This document shows, piece by piece, positions 40,080 to 48,411 of a DNA stretch of 64,000 nucleotides. The stretch lies in the NCBI GenBank assembly GCA_033856255.1, contig JAWVFH010000023.1, positions 1 through 64,000 on the forward strand. Reading direction: 5' to 3'. The DNA is from WHSW01 sp033856255. Lineage in GTDB: Bacteria; Actinomycetota; Thermoleophilia; Solirubrobacterales; 70-9. The notes under the pieces are model-generated. The model was not told the origin of the DNA, searched no databases, and saw only the letters and a program-made list of their open reading frames with translations. Positions within the stretch are counted from its first letter, which is position 1. Every line of letters begins with the position of its first letter. The position numbers and the translations under genes are program-made.

Positions 40080-41773
40080 CAGTTCGGCACCACCTCGAAC
40101 GCTCCGCGCATCCAAGGATGGATACGGCAGAAGTATGCGTACTTGCCCGGCTTCAGATCGGGCGGTGTCTTCGCCACCGGGTTTGGGCTGCCGCCGGAGA
40201 TCACGTCGTAGCCGAGCGTCTGCGAGTCCCAGGTCCCGTCGGGGTGCGGGTAGTTGGCGACGTACGGCCCGTTGCACGGCCAGTGGCACGTGGTCACCGA
40301 GTGGCGGATGTTGAGCTGCTGGTCGGCGTTGACGAAGGTCAGCGACGTTCCCTGCGGCACGGTGGGCGGCAATCCATCCGTTCCCGCCAGCGAGCGGTCG
40401 CCCGGCCGGTATTGGAAGTCGGAGATCGTGACCGTGTTCCCGGGCGCGGGTGGCCCCTGAGGCTGATCGGCGAGCGGCCGCTCGCAAGGCGGCGCGTCGT
40501 AGCGCCGGCCACAGATCTGATCCGTCATGTGCATGCTCCAGGCGCGGTTTGGGACCCCCGCGGTCACGTCGACGCGCTTCTTGCCCTTCAGCTTCGCCGC
40601 CGGCCCGACCAGGTACGGCTTGCAATGGCCCTTCGGCGGCTGCGCCAGGTCGATGTAGGTGCCCTCGTGGGCCATCGCCTCGTACCACGCGGTGTTGCGG
40701 TTCGCGTACCTGCTGCTGATCCGGATCCGATCACCCTTGTGGATGGGCGCCCGCCACGCCGGGTTGGTGACCTCGGTCTGGTAGTCCTCGCTGAACTTGA
40801 CCCCGTGATGCCAGATCACGTGCGAGTCCAGCAGCAGGGTGCCGCCGTAGCCCTGCCCGTCGTCGGTGCACGGGTGCTCCTCGGAGCCGTAGTTCTCGAC
40901 CGTCATCCCGAGCCCGCCGGGATGCACGTGGCTGCCGGTGCCGATCATCGTTCCGTCCACGGTCGAGGTCCACTGGATCACGCCCTTGGGGTCGTCCTCG
41001 GCGGTCTCGAAGGTGCCGTCCTTCGACTTCGGGTCGCGGGGGACGTCGAAGGTGCGGCCGAACAGCACCCCGGTGACGTCGTGGTAGGGCCGGCCGCCGA
41101 GCGCGTTGAGCTGATCCATCGTGCCGTGGATGAACGTGACGTCCAAGACGATGTAGACGACCAGCGGCTGCGAGGTCTTGTTGTGCAGCATGTAGATCAT
41201 CGGCTGCGGCTCTTCCGGGCCGATATGGCCGCCGTAGATCGGGCCGTGCGGGTCCGCGGCCGAGCGCTGGTCGAAGTTGGCCTTCGTCTCCTCGTCGCCG
41301 TTGCCGAACATCCAGTCGGTGAAGCCGTAGGTGTAGTTGTCGGTCTGGCTGCCCGGGTGGAGGCTGAACCAATGCGCGTGGTGAATATGCGCCTCCTGGT
41401 GGGAGGGCTCGCTGCCGTCGCTGACCCGCCGCATGCCGGGCTCGATCTGGGTGACCATCCCGTTCTCCACCGGTAGCTGGAGGTCGACGCGGTTCGCGTC
41501 CCAGCCCGGCGGCACGACGTAGGGCCCGTACCAGAAGTGGAGGTCCTCCTTGGTCCCGGGCGGCTTCGGCAGGTACTGGTCGCTGCGCTGGAGGATCGGG
41601 TCGAGCGGGCTGTAGGGCTCCTCCGGCGGCATCGCGCCGTCGCCGGGCGGGTGGTGGCCGGACGGCATATCGTCGGCGGCGGCGCCGGGGGAGCCGGCGA
41701 CGCCGATTGCGATCGCCATCGCGCCCACGGACATCGCCGCAGCAAGTCTTCCGACTCTCGATCCGGTCTTCAA
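40079..41773 (-). CDS. Secreted copper protein: His-rich body fused to a cupredoxin domain
   Basis: With TTG 41773 as start the protein has 564 residues and a signal peptide ending SPGAAA. The start is supported by GAGGGGAA directly upstream and a TATATA -10 box about 45 bases before it; a GTG at 41815 is the alternative. The body (about 60-430) has clustered His: HIHHAH near 129-134, HVH at 282-284, and M367 in YEAMAHEG. This order recalls copper type II monooxygenases of the PHM kind, an uncertain match. The C-terminal cupredoxin has ligands near H491, C549, H552 and M555 (YFCRIHPWM). Confidence 0.75.
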   Translation of the reverse strand: MKTGSRVGRLAAAMSVGAMAIAIGVAGSPGAAADDMPSGHHPPGDGAMPPEEPYSPLDPILQRSDQYLPKPPGTKEDLHFWYGPYVVPPGWDANRVDLQLPVENGMVTQIEPGMRRVSDGSEPSHQEAHIHHAHWFSLHPGSQTDNYTYGFTDWMFGNGDEETKANFDQRSAADPHGPIYGGHIGPEEPQPMIYMLHNKTSQPLVVYIVLDVTFIHGTMDQLNALGGRPYHDVTGVLFGRTFDVPRDPKSKDGTFETAEDDPKGVIQWTSTVDGTMIGTGSHVHPGGLGMTVENYGSEEHPCTDDGQGYGGTLLLDSHVIWHHGVKFSEDYQTEVTNPAWRAPIHKGDRIRISSRYANRNTAWYEAMAHEGTYIDLAQPPKGHCKPYLVGPAAKLKGKKRVDVTAGVPNRAWSMHMTDQICGRRYDAPPCERPLADQPQGPPAPGNTVTISDFQYRPGDRSLAGTDGLPPTVPQGTSLTFVNADQQLNIRHSVTTCHWPCNGPYVANYPHPDGTWDSQTLGYDVISGGSPNPVAKTPPDLKPGKYAYFCRIHPWMRGAFEVVPN

Positions 41774-41846
41774 TTCCCCTCTAACCCCGGTGCGGACGGG
41801 CACCGACGGCGGCACTATATACAGGAGAACTGGCTGTGGAGCTAGT

Positions 41847-42917
41847 TCACTCGGCCCAGCGGAAGCCGGTGTCCGAATGGGCCGGATTCATCGGGCTGGC
41901 CGGCATCCCGGAGGGGACGGCCGGGTCGTTGTAGCCCGAGGGGGCGACGTCGTTGGGGGTCTCGGCGTGAAAGAGCGAGGCCAGGTACTGGATCTGCCCG
42001 CGGCCGCATTGCTGCTCGCCCTGGCCGCCGCCGTAGATCGCGATCCCGTTGCCGTCGCAGTACTCGTAGATCGCCAGCAGCTCCTGCAGCGAGCCGAACC
42101 GCGAGGGCTTCGAGTTGATCGCCTCGCGGGCCATGTCCTTGACGTCGGCGAGCGAGTGCAGCGGGGCGTCCCAGGTCACCCGGTCGGCATGCGGCTCGAG
42201 CGCCTCGCGGGCGGCCTCGGGCTCGAGGTCGGGGTCCTCCAGATAGGCCTCGGGAAACTTCTCGGCGACCGCGCGGTAGAGCTCGGGGTCGGTCTCGACG
42301 TCGACCGGGGTGCCGCGGTAGAGGCCCTTCAGGTCGAGCACCCGGACCGGCGCCAGCGCGGCGATCTCGTCGATCAGGTCCTGGTCCCAGTCGTTCTCGG
42401 GATCGAGCTTGAACTCCAGGGTCGGGTACTTCTCCAGTCGCTTGCGGATCGCCTCGGTTGAGGACTTGTCCGCGTGCTCGCCGAAGCTCCCGAGGCGGGT
42501 CGAGCAGACGAAGCGCAGCGGCTGCGGGTCGCGCTCGACCACCTCCCAGAGGGCGAGCCCGTTCTGGCGCAGGGCGAGGTCGAGGGCCGCGGACTCGTAG
42601 GCCCAGCGGCGGTAGTGGCGCGACGGCTCGCGCTCCGGCGGGGCGCCCGGGAAGAGGTCGAGCTCGCCGAGCAGATCGCAGGCCTGGCCGAGGGTCTCGG
42701 GTCCGGTCAGGTCGAGCACCGGACCGGCGTCGCGCTGGGCGATGTGGTCGAGCACGTCGTAGACGACGTCCTCGCCGATCCCCTCCTGGCCGTCGCCGTG
42801 CAGGTGGATTACCGTCGACGGCCGCGTGAACTCGCCGTACTCGCGGTCGTGGTCGGTGAGCTCGTAGCTCTCGATCTGCAGCGGCAGCTCGGCGAGGCGG
42901 TCGTAGGCGTCGCTCAT
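41847..42917 (-). CDS. Enolase-superfamily-like protein
   Basis: The 356-residue protein has an N-terminal capping domain and a barrel with metal-site candidates on successive strands: KLDPE, VLDLKG, YLEDPDLEPE and TWDAPLH, then the end block NSKPSRFGSLQELL and YGGGQGEQQCGRGQ. This matches the muconate-lactonizing/mandelate-racemase type of the enolase superfamily, which abstracts a proton next to a carboxylate. The substrate is unknown. ATG 42917 has TACGCT seven bases upstream; a GTG at 42938 is less likely. Confidence 0.78.
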   Translation of the reverse strand: MSDAYDRLAELPLQIESYELTDHDREYGEFTRPSTVIHLHGDGQEGIGEDVVYDVLDHIAQRDAGPVLDLTGPETLGQACDLLGELDLFPGAPPEREPSRHYRRWAYESAALDLALRQNGLALWEVVERDPQPLRFVCSTRLGSFGEHADKSSTEAIRKRLEKYPTLEFKLDPENDWDQDLIDEIAALAPVRVLDLKGLYRGTPVDVETDPELYRAVAEKFPEAYLEDPDLEPEAAREALEPHADRVTWDAPLHSLADVKDMAREAINSKPSRFGSLQELLAIYEYCDGNGIAIYGGGQGEQQCGRGQIQYLASLFHAETPNDVAPSGYNDPAVPSGMPASPMNPAHSDTGFRWAE

Positions 42918-42924
42918 CGGGGTG

Positions 42925-42930
42925 AGCGTA
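42925..42930 (-). promoter_or_regulatory. -10 box of the enolase-like gene
   Basis: On the - strand TACGCT is followed by seven bases and the ATG at 42917, with no Shine-Dalgarno sequence. This decides the start in favour of 42917. Confidence 0.45.
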
Positions 42931-42942
42931 CTCAGCACCCGT

Positions 42943-43656
42943 CTATGCGCGGTGCTCGGGGTTGGGGAAGTCGAAGCGACAGCCCGCGTCCCACTCCTTG
43001 CGGTTGTTGCCGTGCGAGGGGATGCCGCCGGCGTCCTTGAGCATCCGCGCCAGGTGGAGCATGTTCCAGGTCGCGAACGTCGTGTTGCGGTTGGTGAAGT
43101 CGTTCTCCGGCCCGCCCGAGCCCTCGTCGAGATACGACGGTCCGGGGCCCGCCTCGCCGATCCAGCCGGCGTCGGCCTGCGGCGGGATCACGTAGCCGAG
43201 GTGCTGGAGCGAATACAGCGTGTTCATCGCGCAGTGCTTGATCCCGTCCTCGTTGCCGGTGACGATGCAGCCGCCGACCCGCCCGTAGTACGCGTACTGC
43301 CCTGCCTCGTTGAGCAGCGAGGAGTTGCCGTAGAGGCGCTCGACGATCCGGGTCGCGACCGAGGACTTCTCGCCGAGCCAGATCGGCATCCCGAGCACGA
43401 GGATGTCGGCGGCCATCACCCGCTCGAAGATCGCCGGCCACTCGTCGACCTCCCAGCCGTGCTCGGTCATGTCCGGCCACACCCCCGTGGCGATCCGATG
43501 GTCGATCGCACGGACCTGGTCGACCTCGACCCCGTTGCTGCGCATGAGCTCGATCGACCTGTCCATCAGGCCCTGGGTGTTGGAGACCTCGGGGCTGCGC
43601 TTCAGCGTGCAGTTGATGTAGATCGCGTTCAGGTCCGAGTAGTCGGTGTCGCTCAC
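42943..43656 (-). CDS. Flavodoxin-fold NAD(P)H-dependent oxidoreductase
   Basis: The 237-residue protein has an FMN-reductase/flavodoxin fold: IYINCTLKRSPEVSNTQGL for phosphate binding, ADILVLGMPIWLGEKSS and GGCIVTGNEDGIKHCAMNT. Such enzymes reduce quinones or other electrophiles with NADPH. GTG 43656 is chosen because AAGGAG lies just upstream; the frame continues 20 codons further with an unlikely sequence. It is divergent from the zinc dehydrogenase at 43734. Confidence 0.85.
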   Translation of the reverse strand: MSDTDYSDLNAIYINCTLKRSPEVSNTQGLMDRSIELMRSNGVEVDQVRAIDHRIATGVWPDMTEHGWEVDEWPAIFERVMAADILVLGMPIWLGEKSSVATRIVERLYGNSSLLNEAGQYAYYGRVGGCIVTGNEDGIKHCAMNTLYSLQHLGYVIPPQADAGWIGEAGPGPSYLDEGSGGPENDFTNRNTTFATWNMLHLARMLKDAGGIPSHGNNRKEWDAGCRFDFPNPEHRA

Positions 43657-43719
43657 GTTCGCTCCTTCGAATCGGGGGATCGCCGGACAGTCGCCCTTGC
43701 CCGCCCAGCGTTTCACGGG

Positions 43720-43725
43720 TAGGGT
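43720..43725 (+). promoter_or_regulatory. -10 box of the zinc dehydrogenase gene
   Basis: TAGGGT is followed by eight bases and the GTG at 43734. Box, spacing and the last bases before the start match the catalase gene promoter at 12211. Confidence 0.45.
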
Positions 43726-43733
43726 CAGGTCCT

Positions 43734-44747
43734 GTGAAGCAACTCACCTTCGTCGAAGCGGGCAAGCTGGAGTGGCGGGAGGTGGGCGAGCCCAAGCTGG
43801 GCGGCGACGGCGAGGCGATCGTCCGCCCGCTCGCGGTCGCGACGTGCGACCTCGACCGTGCCTTCGTTCGCGGGATCGCTCCGGCCGGCCGTGAGTTCGC
43901 CTTCGGCCACGAGGGTGTCGCCGAGGTGGTCGAGGTCGGCGACGCGGTCACGGGGTTCGCGCCCGGCGACCTGGTCAGCGTCCCGTTCCAGATCTCGTGC
44001 GGCGAGTGCGGCCGGTGCCGGCGCGGGCAAACCGGCAACTGCGAGTCGGTCGACTTCCTCTCCACCTTCGGATTGCCGCTCGGCCCCGACAACGGCGGCT
44101 TTGCCTCCGACCTGACCCGGGTCCCCTACGCGGAGGCGATGCTGGTCGGGGTGCCCGAGGACATCGAGCCCGCGAAGATCGCCAGCCTTTCCGACAACAT
44201 CCCCGATGCGTGGCGGTCGGTCGGCCCCCAGCTCGAGGCCGAGCCGGGGGCGGCGGTGCTGATCTGCGGCGGCGCCGGCTCGATCCCGCTCTACGCCGTT
44301 GCCCTGGCGCTCGCCAAGGGCGCCGAACGGGTCGACTTCGCCGGCGGGCGCCAGCACGAGCGCGAGACGGCGGAGCGCCTCGGCGCCAACCTGCTCGACG
44401 AGGAGTTCCCGCAGCGGCTCGGCCCCTATCCGATCACCGTCGCCGGCAGCCCCGACCACGAAGGGCTCTACTGCGCCCTGCGCTCGACTGAGCCGGACGG
44501 CATCTGCACCGCGATCGCGATCTTCTTCGAGCCCGAGACGGCGGTGCCGCTGCTGGAGATGTACACGCGCGGGATCCGCTTCCACACCGGCCGCTGTCAC
44601 GCCCGCCCGTCGATGCAGCCGATCCTCGACCTGGTGCGCGAGGGCAGCTTCCAGCCCGAGCTCGTCACGCACGAGACCGCGACCTGGGACCGGGCGGCGG
44701 AGGCGGTCGCCGGCCACGACGGCAAGCTGGTGATCACCCGCGACTGA
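43734..44747 (+). CDS. Zinc-binding MDR alcohol dehydrogenase
   Basis: The 337-residue enzyme has the MDR fold. The zinc-site Cys is in ATCDLDRAF, GHEG follows, and a structural zinc loop is seen in SCGECGRCRRGQTGNC. The Rossmann segment ICGGAGSIPLYAVALA is slightly unusual. It oxidises an alcohol or reduces an aldehyde with NAD(P); the substrate is not evident. It is divergent from a flavodoxin-fold reductase and may share its regulation. A palindromic hairpin follows its stop. Confidence 0.87.
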   Translation: MKQLTFVEAGKLEWREVGEPKLGGDGEAIVRPLAVATCDLDRAFVRGIAPAGREFAFGHEGVAEVVEVGDAVTGFAPGDLVSVPFQISCGECGRCRRGQTGNCESVDFLSTFGLPLGPDNGGFASDLTRVPYAEAMLVGVPEDIEPAKIASLSDNIPDAWRSVGPQLEAEPGAAVLICGGAGSIPLYAVALALAKGAERVDFAGGRQHERETAERLGANLLDEEFPQRLGPYPITVAGSPDHEGLYCALRSTEPDGICTAIAIFFEPETAVPLLEMYTRGIRFHTGRCHARPSMQPILDLVREGSFQPELVTHETATWDRAAEAVAGHDGKLVITRD

Positions 44748-44752
44748 ACGCG

Positions 44753-44775
44753 TAAAGGGGGTCTGACCCCCTTTA
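44753..44775. terminator. Perfect palindrome between convergent genes
   Basis: TAAAGGGGGTC (44753-44763) and GACCCCCTTTA (44765-44775) are perfect arms around a single T. It overlaps the TAA stop of the M20 gene on the - strand, and on either strand the stem ends in TTTA. It fits a bidirectional terminator and may be a dispersed repeat. Confidence 0.65.
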
Positions 44776-46014
44776 GTCGCGCTCGAGGGTCCGGGCGGCG
44801 AGCTCGGCGTAGGCCTCGATCGCGACCGCCAGGTCGGCCTCGTCGGTGTCCTCCTCGGGCGCGTGGCTGATCCCGCCCTTCGAGGGCGCGAAGACCATCA
44901 CGGCGGGGAGCACCCGGGCGACCTCGGCGGCGTCGTGCAGGGCGCCGCTGGCCATGCTCGCCGGCGCGCCCGCCACCTCCTCGCAGGCGCGGCGCGCCGC
45001 GAAGACGAGCCCGGCGTCAAAGGGGATCGGCTCGATCCGCCACAGCTGGGTTTCCGTGAGCTCACAGCCGCGCCGCTCGGCGGCGGCGCGGCCGGCGGCG
45101 CGCCCGGCCTCGAGCATCCGCGCCAGCGGCTCGGCGTACGGGTGGCGCAGGTCGACCGAGAGCGTCGCCTCGCCGGCGATCGCGGTCGGGATCCCGGGCT
45201 CCAGCCGCAGCTCGCCGGTGGTCGCGACGCCGCCCTCGGCGGCGGGGATGCGCTCGATCTCCAGCGCCGCCTCGGCGGCGGCGAGGCCGGCGTCGTGGCG
45301 AAGCTCCATCGGCGTCGTGCCGGCGTGCGAGGTCTGGCCCGCGAAGGCGAGCCGCAGCCGCTCCACCCCCGCGCAGCCGGTGACGGCGGCGGCGCGCAAC
45401 CCCTCCGCCTCCATCGTCGGCCCCTGCTCGATGTGCAGCTCGAGGTAGGCCCCAAGGCCCTCGCGCCGCGCCGCGCAATCGCCGGCGCGGGCCAGGTCGA
45501 CGTCGTTTTCGGCGAGGACCTCGGCGATCGGGAGGCCCTCGGCGTCGCGCAGGCCCGCCAGCTGCCCCGGGTCGAGCGTGCCGGCGAACGCCGAGCTGCC
45601 GAACAGGCTGCGGCCGAAGCGCGCCCCCTCCTCATCGGCCCAGTCGACGAGCACGAGCGGGCGGGGTGGACGACCGGCTGCCGCCGACCAGGCACGCAGC
45701 ACGCCGACGGCGGCCATCACCCCGAGCGCCCCGTCGAGCCAGCCGCCGCCGGGGACCGAGTCGACGTGCGAGCCGAGCGCGAGCGCCGGCGCCTGCGGAT
45801 CGGCGCCCTCGAGCGTCGCCCAGAGGTTGCCGGCCTCGTCGACCTGCGGTGCCGCGCCGAGCTCGCCGAGCAGCTCGCCGAGGAACCGCCGAGCCTGCCG
45901 CCAGACCGGCGACCAGCAGACCCGCTGGGCGCCGTGCTCGTCGGACGTTCGGCGGCCGAGCTCGCGCAGGTCGGCGATCACCCGGGCCGCGTCGATCGCC
46001 GGGCCGCTGCCCAT
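44773..46014 (-). CDS. M20-family N-carbamoylase/amidohydrolase (hydantoinase/carbamoylase group)
   Basis: The 413-residue zinc hydrolase has GSHVDSVPGGGWLDGALGV, DWADEEGARFG, LHIEQGP, the lid segment GQTSHAGTTPM and the late SGALHDAAEV, all typical of the AllC/beta-ureidopropionase/L-N-carbamoylase group. These remove a carbamoyl group, giving amine, CO2 and ammonia. The ATG shares one base with the stop of the deiminase-fold gene upstream. In this operon the natural substrate could be N-carbamoylputrescine, which is inference. Confidence 0.87.
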   Translation of the reverse strand: MGSGPAIDAARVIADLRELGRRTSDEHGAQRVCWSPVWRQARRFLGELLGELGAAPQVDEAGNLWATLEGADPQAPALALGSHVDSVPGGGWLDGALGVMAAVGVLRAWSAAAGRPPRPLVLVDWADEEGARFGRSLFGSSAFAGTLDPGQLAGLRDAEGLPIAEVLAENDVDLARAGDCAARREGLGAYLELHIEQGPTMEAEGLRAAAVTGCAGVERLRLAFAGQTSHAGTTPMELRHDAGLAAAEAALEIERIPAAEGGVATTGELRLEPGIPTAIAGEATLSVDLRHPYAEPLARMLEAGRAAGRAAAERRGCELTETQLWRIEPIPFDAGLVFAARRACEEVAGAPASMASGALHDAAEVARVLPAVMVFAPSKGGISHAPEEDTDEADLAVAIEAYAELAARTLERD

Positions 46015-46928
46015 CAGGCGATGCGGTCGCGGCGCAGCGCCTGGGCCAGGCAGTGGGCGCCGCCCCCGCCGCTGGTGAACATCGACAGGTCGGGGTCGAA
46101 GACCTGCAGGCCGAGGGCGCGCATCTGCTGGTTCAGGCCGACGCTGGCCGCGGTCGAGATCACGCGCTCCTCGCCGAGCGAGATCGCGTTGACGCCGAGC
46201 CTGAAGGCGTCCTCGGTGGAGACCTCGAGGATCTCGAAGCCCTTGCCACGCAGCCACGCAGTCAGCCCCCCGGACGCCGACTCGACGCAGACCGCGGCGA
46301 GCTTCGGCGCCAGGATCGAGACCAGCACGTCGATGTGGACGAACTGACCCGGGATAGGCTCGATCCGCACCTCCCAGCCGATCTCCTCGAGCCAGCCGGC
46401 GAGCTGGCGGGCGGCGCCGATCTCGGTCCGCTCCTCGCCGTTGCCGATCAGCATCACCCCGGGCTCGACGATCAGCACGTCCCCGCCCTCGATCGAGCCG
46501 GCGGTGATCATCCGCCAGATCGGGATCTCGTTGTCGGCGTAGAAGCGGACCACCGGCGCGTACTCGCCGCGGCGCCAGCTCTGCTTCAGCTGGGTGACGA
46601 CCGGTCCCTCGGGCGTGCTGACGCTCGAGTCGCGGGCGAACACCTGGTAGGGAAGCGCCGGATCCGGCTCCAGCCGGTGCACGGCAACCCCGGCCGAGTC
46701 GTAGATCGAGACCAGCTCACGATGCTGGGCGAGGGCGAGCTCGGCGTCGAACCTCGCCCCGCTCGCCAGCGTCGCCTTCGAGATGGCGCTCGTCGGCAGC
46801 CATTTGAAGTTGTCCGGCGGGCCGAGCAGCACATCCCTGAGCGTTCCGTATTCCGAGTCAACTCCCCAAGCCTCACCGCGCACGCCCGGAGCCGAAGGCG
46901 AGGACGTGGCGCGATTTATTCCCGTCAT
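46014..46928 (-). CDS. Arginine deiminase/amidinotransferase-fold enzyme (guanidine-modifying superfamily)
   Basis: The 304-residue protein has the superfamily active-site set: Asp in FARDSS, GSIEGGD, His in FVHIDV and a C-terminal nucleophilic C293 in GGGGAHCLAQ. It is closest in size and motifs to DDAH/arginine-deiminase-like hydrolases, which split a guanidine to a ureido group plus an amine. Next to an arginine decarboxylase it may deiminate agmatine. ATG 46928 overlaps the decarboxylase stop (ATGA). A GTG at 46883 would exclude 15 residues encoded by a repeat also found at 50166. Confidence 0.85.
   Translation of the reverse strand: MTGINRATSSPSAPGVRGEAWGVDSEYGTLRDVLLGPPDNFKWLPTSAISKATLASGARFDAELALAQHRELVSIYDSAGVAVHRLEPDPALPYQVFARDSSVSTPEGPVVTQLKQSWRRGEYAPVVRFYADNEIPIWRMITAGSIEGGDVLIVEPGVMLIGNGEERTEIGAARQLAGWLEEIGWEVRIEPIPGQFVHIDVLVSILAPKLAAVCVESASGGLTAWLRGKGFEILEVSTEDAFRLGVNAISLGEERVISTAASVGLNQQMRALGLQVFDPDLSMFTSGGGGAHCLAQALRRDRIA
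46885..46904 (+). repeat. Copy A of a short interspersed repeat
   Basis: CCCGGAGCCGAAGGCGAGGA is identical to 50166-50185, and similarity continues for about 15 bases on the right (xGTGGCxxxxTxATTCC). It lies at the junction of the decarboxylase and deiminase genes, on the strand opposite to them. Confidence 0.6.
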
Positions 46929-48397
46929 TCGGAGACCACTCTGATTGTCTTCAGCGTTCTGTCGCTGGCGCCGCGGACGAGGCCGCCGTGGGCGACGCTG
47001 TCGGCGATGTAGTCGAGCGTCGGCCGGGTCAGGACCTCGCCGGGGAGCACGTTCGGGACCCCGGGCGGGTAGGCGGCCAGCGACTCGGCGACGATCCGCC
47101 CCTCGGCCTCGGCGAACGGGACCACCTCCTGGCCGCCGAGGAACGCCTCGCGCGGCGAGAGCACGGTCGATCCCCAGGGCGGCGGCTCGGCGAATGGCGG
47201 CAGCTCCTCGCCCTCCTCCTCGCCGATCCGCTCCGCGGCGTGCTCGAGCGCCTCGACCAAGCGCTCGCCGGTCCGCTCGGCGTGCTCACCGATCCCGAAC
47301 ACGGCGACGACGACGTTCTCGGCGAACAGCTCGAGGTTGATGTCGTCGTCGTCGAGCATCAGCCGAGCGACCCGGTGGCCGGTGGTGCCGAGGCCGCGGA
47401 CGTCGACGACGAGCCGGGTCGGGTCGTAGGCGTGGACGCCGCCACGGCCGACGATCCGCTCGTCGAGGACGTCGAGCCCGGCGATCGACCTGATCCGCGC
47501 GCGGAGGCGGGTCAGCGACTCCACCGTCTCGGTCAGCAGCTCCTCGCCGTGCACCGCCGCCTGGCGGCGGGTGGCGTCGAGCGACGCCGTCAGCAGCGCG
47601 TTCGGGCTCGTCGTCTCGACCAGGGTCACGGAGCGGTCGACGATCTGGTCGTCGATCCGGTCCCCGCAGTCGCCGACGTGGAGGATCGCCGACTGGGTGA
47701 TCGAGCCCGCGATCTTGTGCGTGGAGGAGAGCACGACGTCGGCTCCGCACTCCAGGGCCGACGCCGGCAGGGCGCTGGAGAAGCGCAGGTGGGCACCCCA
47801 GGCCTCGTCGACCACCAGCGGCAGCCCGCGCGCGTGCGCGACCTCGGCGAGCGCGGCGACGTCGGCGACGGCGCCGAAGTAGGTCGGCGAGACGACGATC
47901 GCGGCGACCGCGGCCGGCTCGGCGTCCAACCCCGCCTCCAGCGACCGCGGCGTCAGGCAGTGGGCGACGCCGAGCTCCGGGTCGAGCTCGGGGGCGACGA
48001 AGTGCGGCCGCAGGCCGGAGAGGACGAACCCGTCGATGGTCGAGGAGTGGACGTTTCGCTGCACGACGACGCGCTCGCCGCGGTGGGCGAGGGCGAGGCA
48101 GATCGCGTGGTTGCCGCCGGAGCCGCCGTTGACGAGGAACCAGCTCCGCCGGGCGCCCCAGGCATCGGCGGCGAGGCGCTGGGCGAGCTGGAAGGGGGTC
48201 GCCGCGGGATCGGGCCCGACGTCGATGCCCTCGATCCCGGCCGGGACGTCGAGCCGCAGAGCCGGCTCGCCGATCGCGGCGCGCAGTGCGGGGTCCGCGC
48301 CCGGGCCGCCCTTGTGGCCGGGAACGTGGAAACGGCCGGGATCGCGGTCGGCATAGGCGACGAGCGCGTCGAGGTACGGAGTGGCGTCCTGGTCCAC
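46925..48397 (-). CDS. Arginine/lysine/ornithine decarboxylase (SpeA type, PLP)
   Basis: The 490-residue protein has the OKR decarboxylase fold I core: FHVPGHKGG at the start, VNGGSGGNHA, VVSPTYFGA, the cofactor Asp in LVVDEAWGAH and the PLP-lysine in SSTHKIAGS. Its length matches Bacillus subtilis SpeA, an arginine decarboxylase giving agmatine. GTG 48397 is chosen because TAACGT lies seven bases upstream and the upstream gene ends at 48412. It heads the three-gene operon with the deiminase-fold and M20 genes. Confidence 0.88.
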   Translation of the reverse strand: MDQDATPYLDALVAYADRDPGRFHVPGHKGGPGADPALRAAIGEPALRLDVPAGIEGIDVGPDPAATPFQLAQRLAADAWGARRSWFLVNGGSGGNHAICLALAHRGERVVVQRNVHSSTIDGFVLSGLRPHFVAPELDPELGVAHCLTPRSLEAGLDAEPAAVAAIVVSPTYFGAVADVAALAEVAHARGLPLVVDEAWGAHLRFSSALPASALECGADVVLSSTHKIAGSITQSAILHVGDCGDRIDDQIVDRSVTLVETTSPNALLTASLDATRRQAAVHGEELLTETVESLTRLRARIRSIAGLDVLDERIVGRGGVHAYDPTRLVVDVRGLGTTGHRVARLMLDDDDINLELFAENVVVAVFGIGEHAERTGERLVEALEHAAERIGEEEGEELPPFAEPPPWGSTVLSPREAFLGGQEVVPFAEAEGRIVAESLAAYPPGVPNVLPGEVLTRPTLDYIADSVAHGGLVRGASDRTLKTIRVVSE

Positions 48398-48404
48398 CCA
48401 GGGG

Positions 48405-48410
48405 ACGTTA
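48405..48410 (-). promoter_or_regulatory. -10 box of the decarboxylase operon
   Basis: On the - strand TAACGT is followed by seven bases and the GTG at 48397, a leaderless layout, immediately after the stop of the upstream gene. Confidence 0.45.
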
Positions 48411-48411
48411 G

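Noticed and set aside
41774..41815. GTG 41815 as the start of the large copper protein
   Set aside because: A TATATA box directly abuts it, so the transcript would begin downstream of this codon; TTG 41773 has a ribosome site and gives a standard signal peptide. The alternative is kept in the feature text because the choice is not certain.
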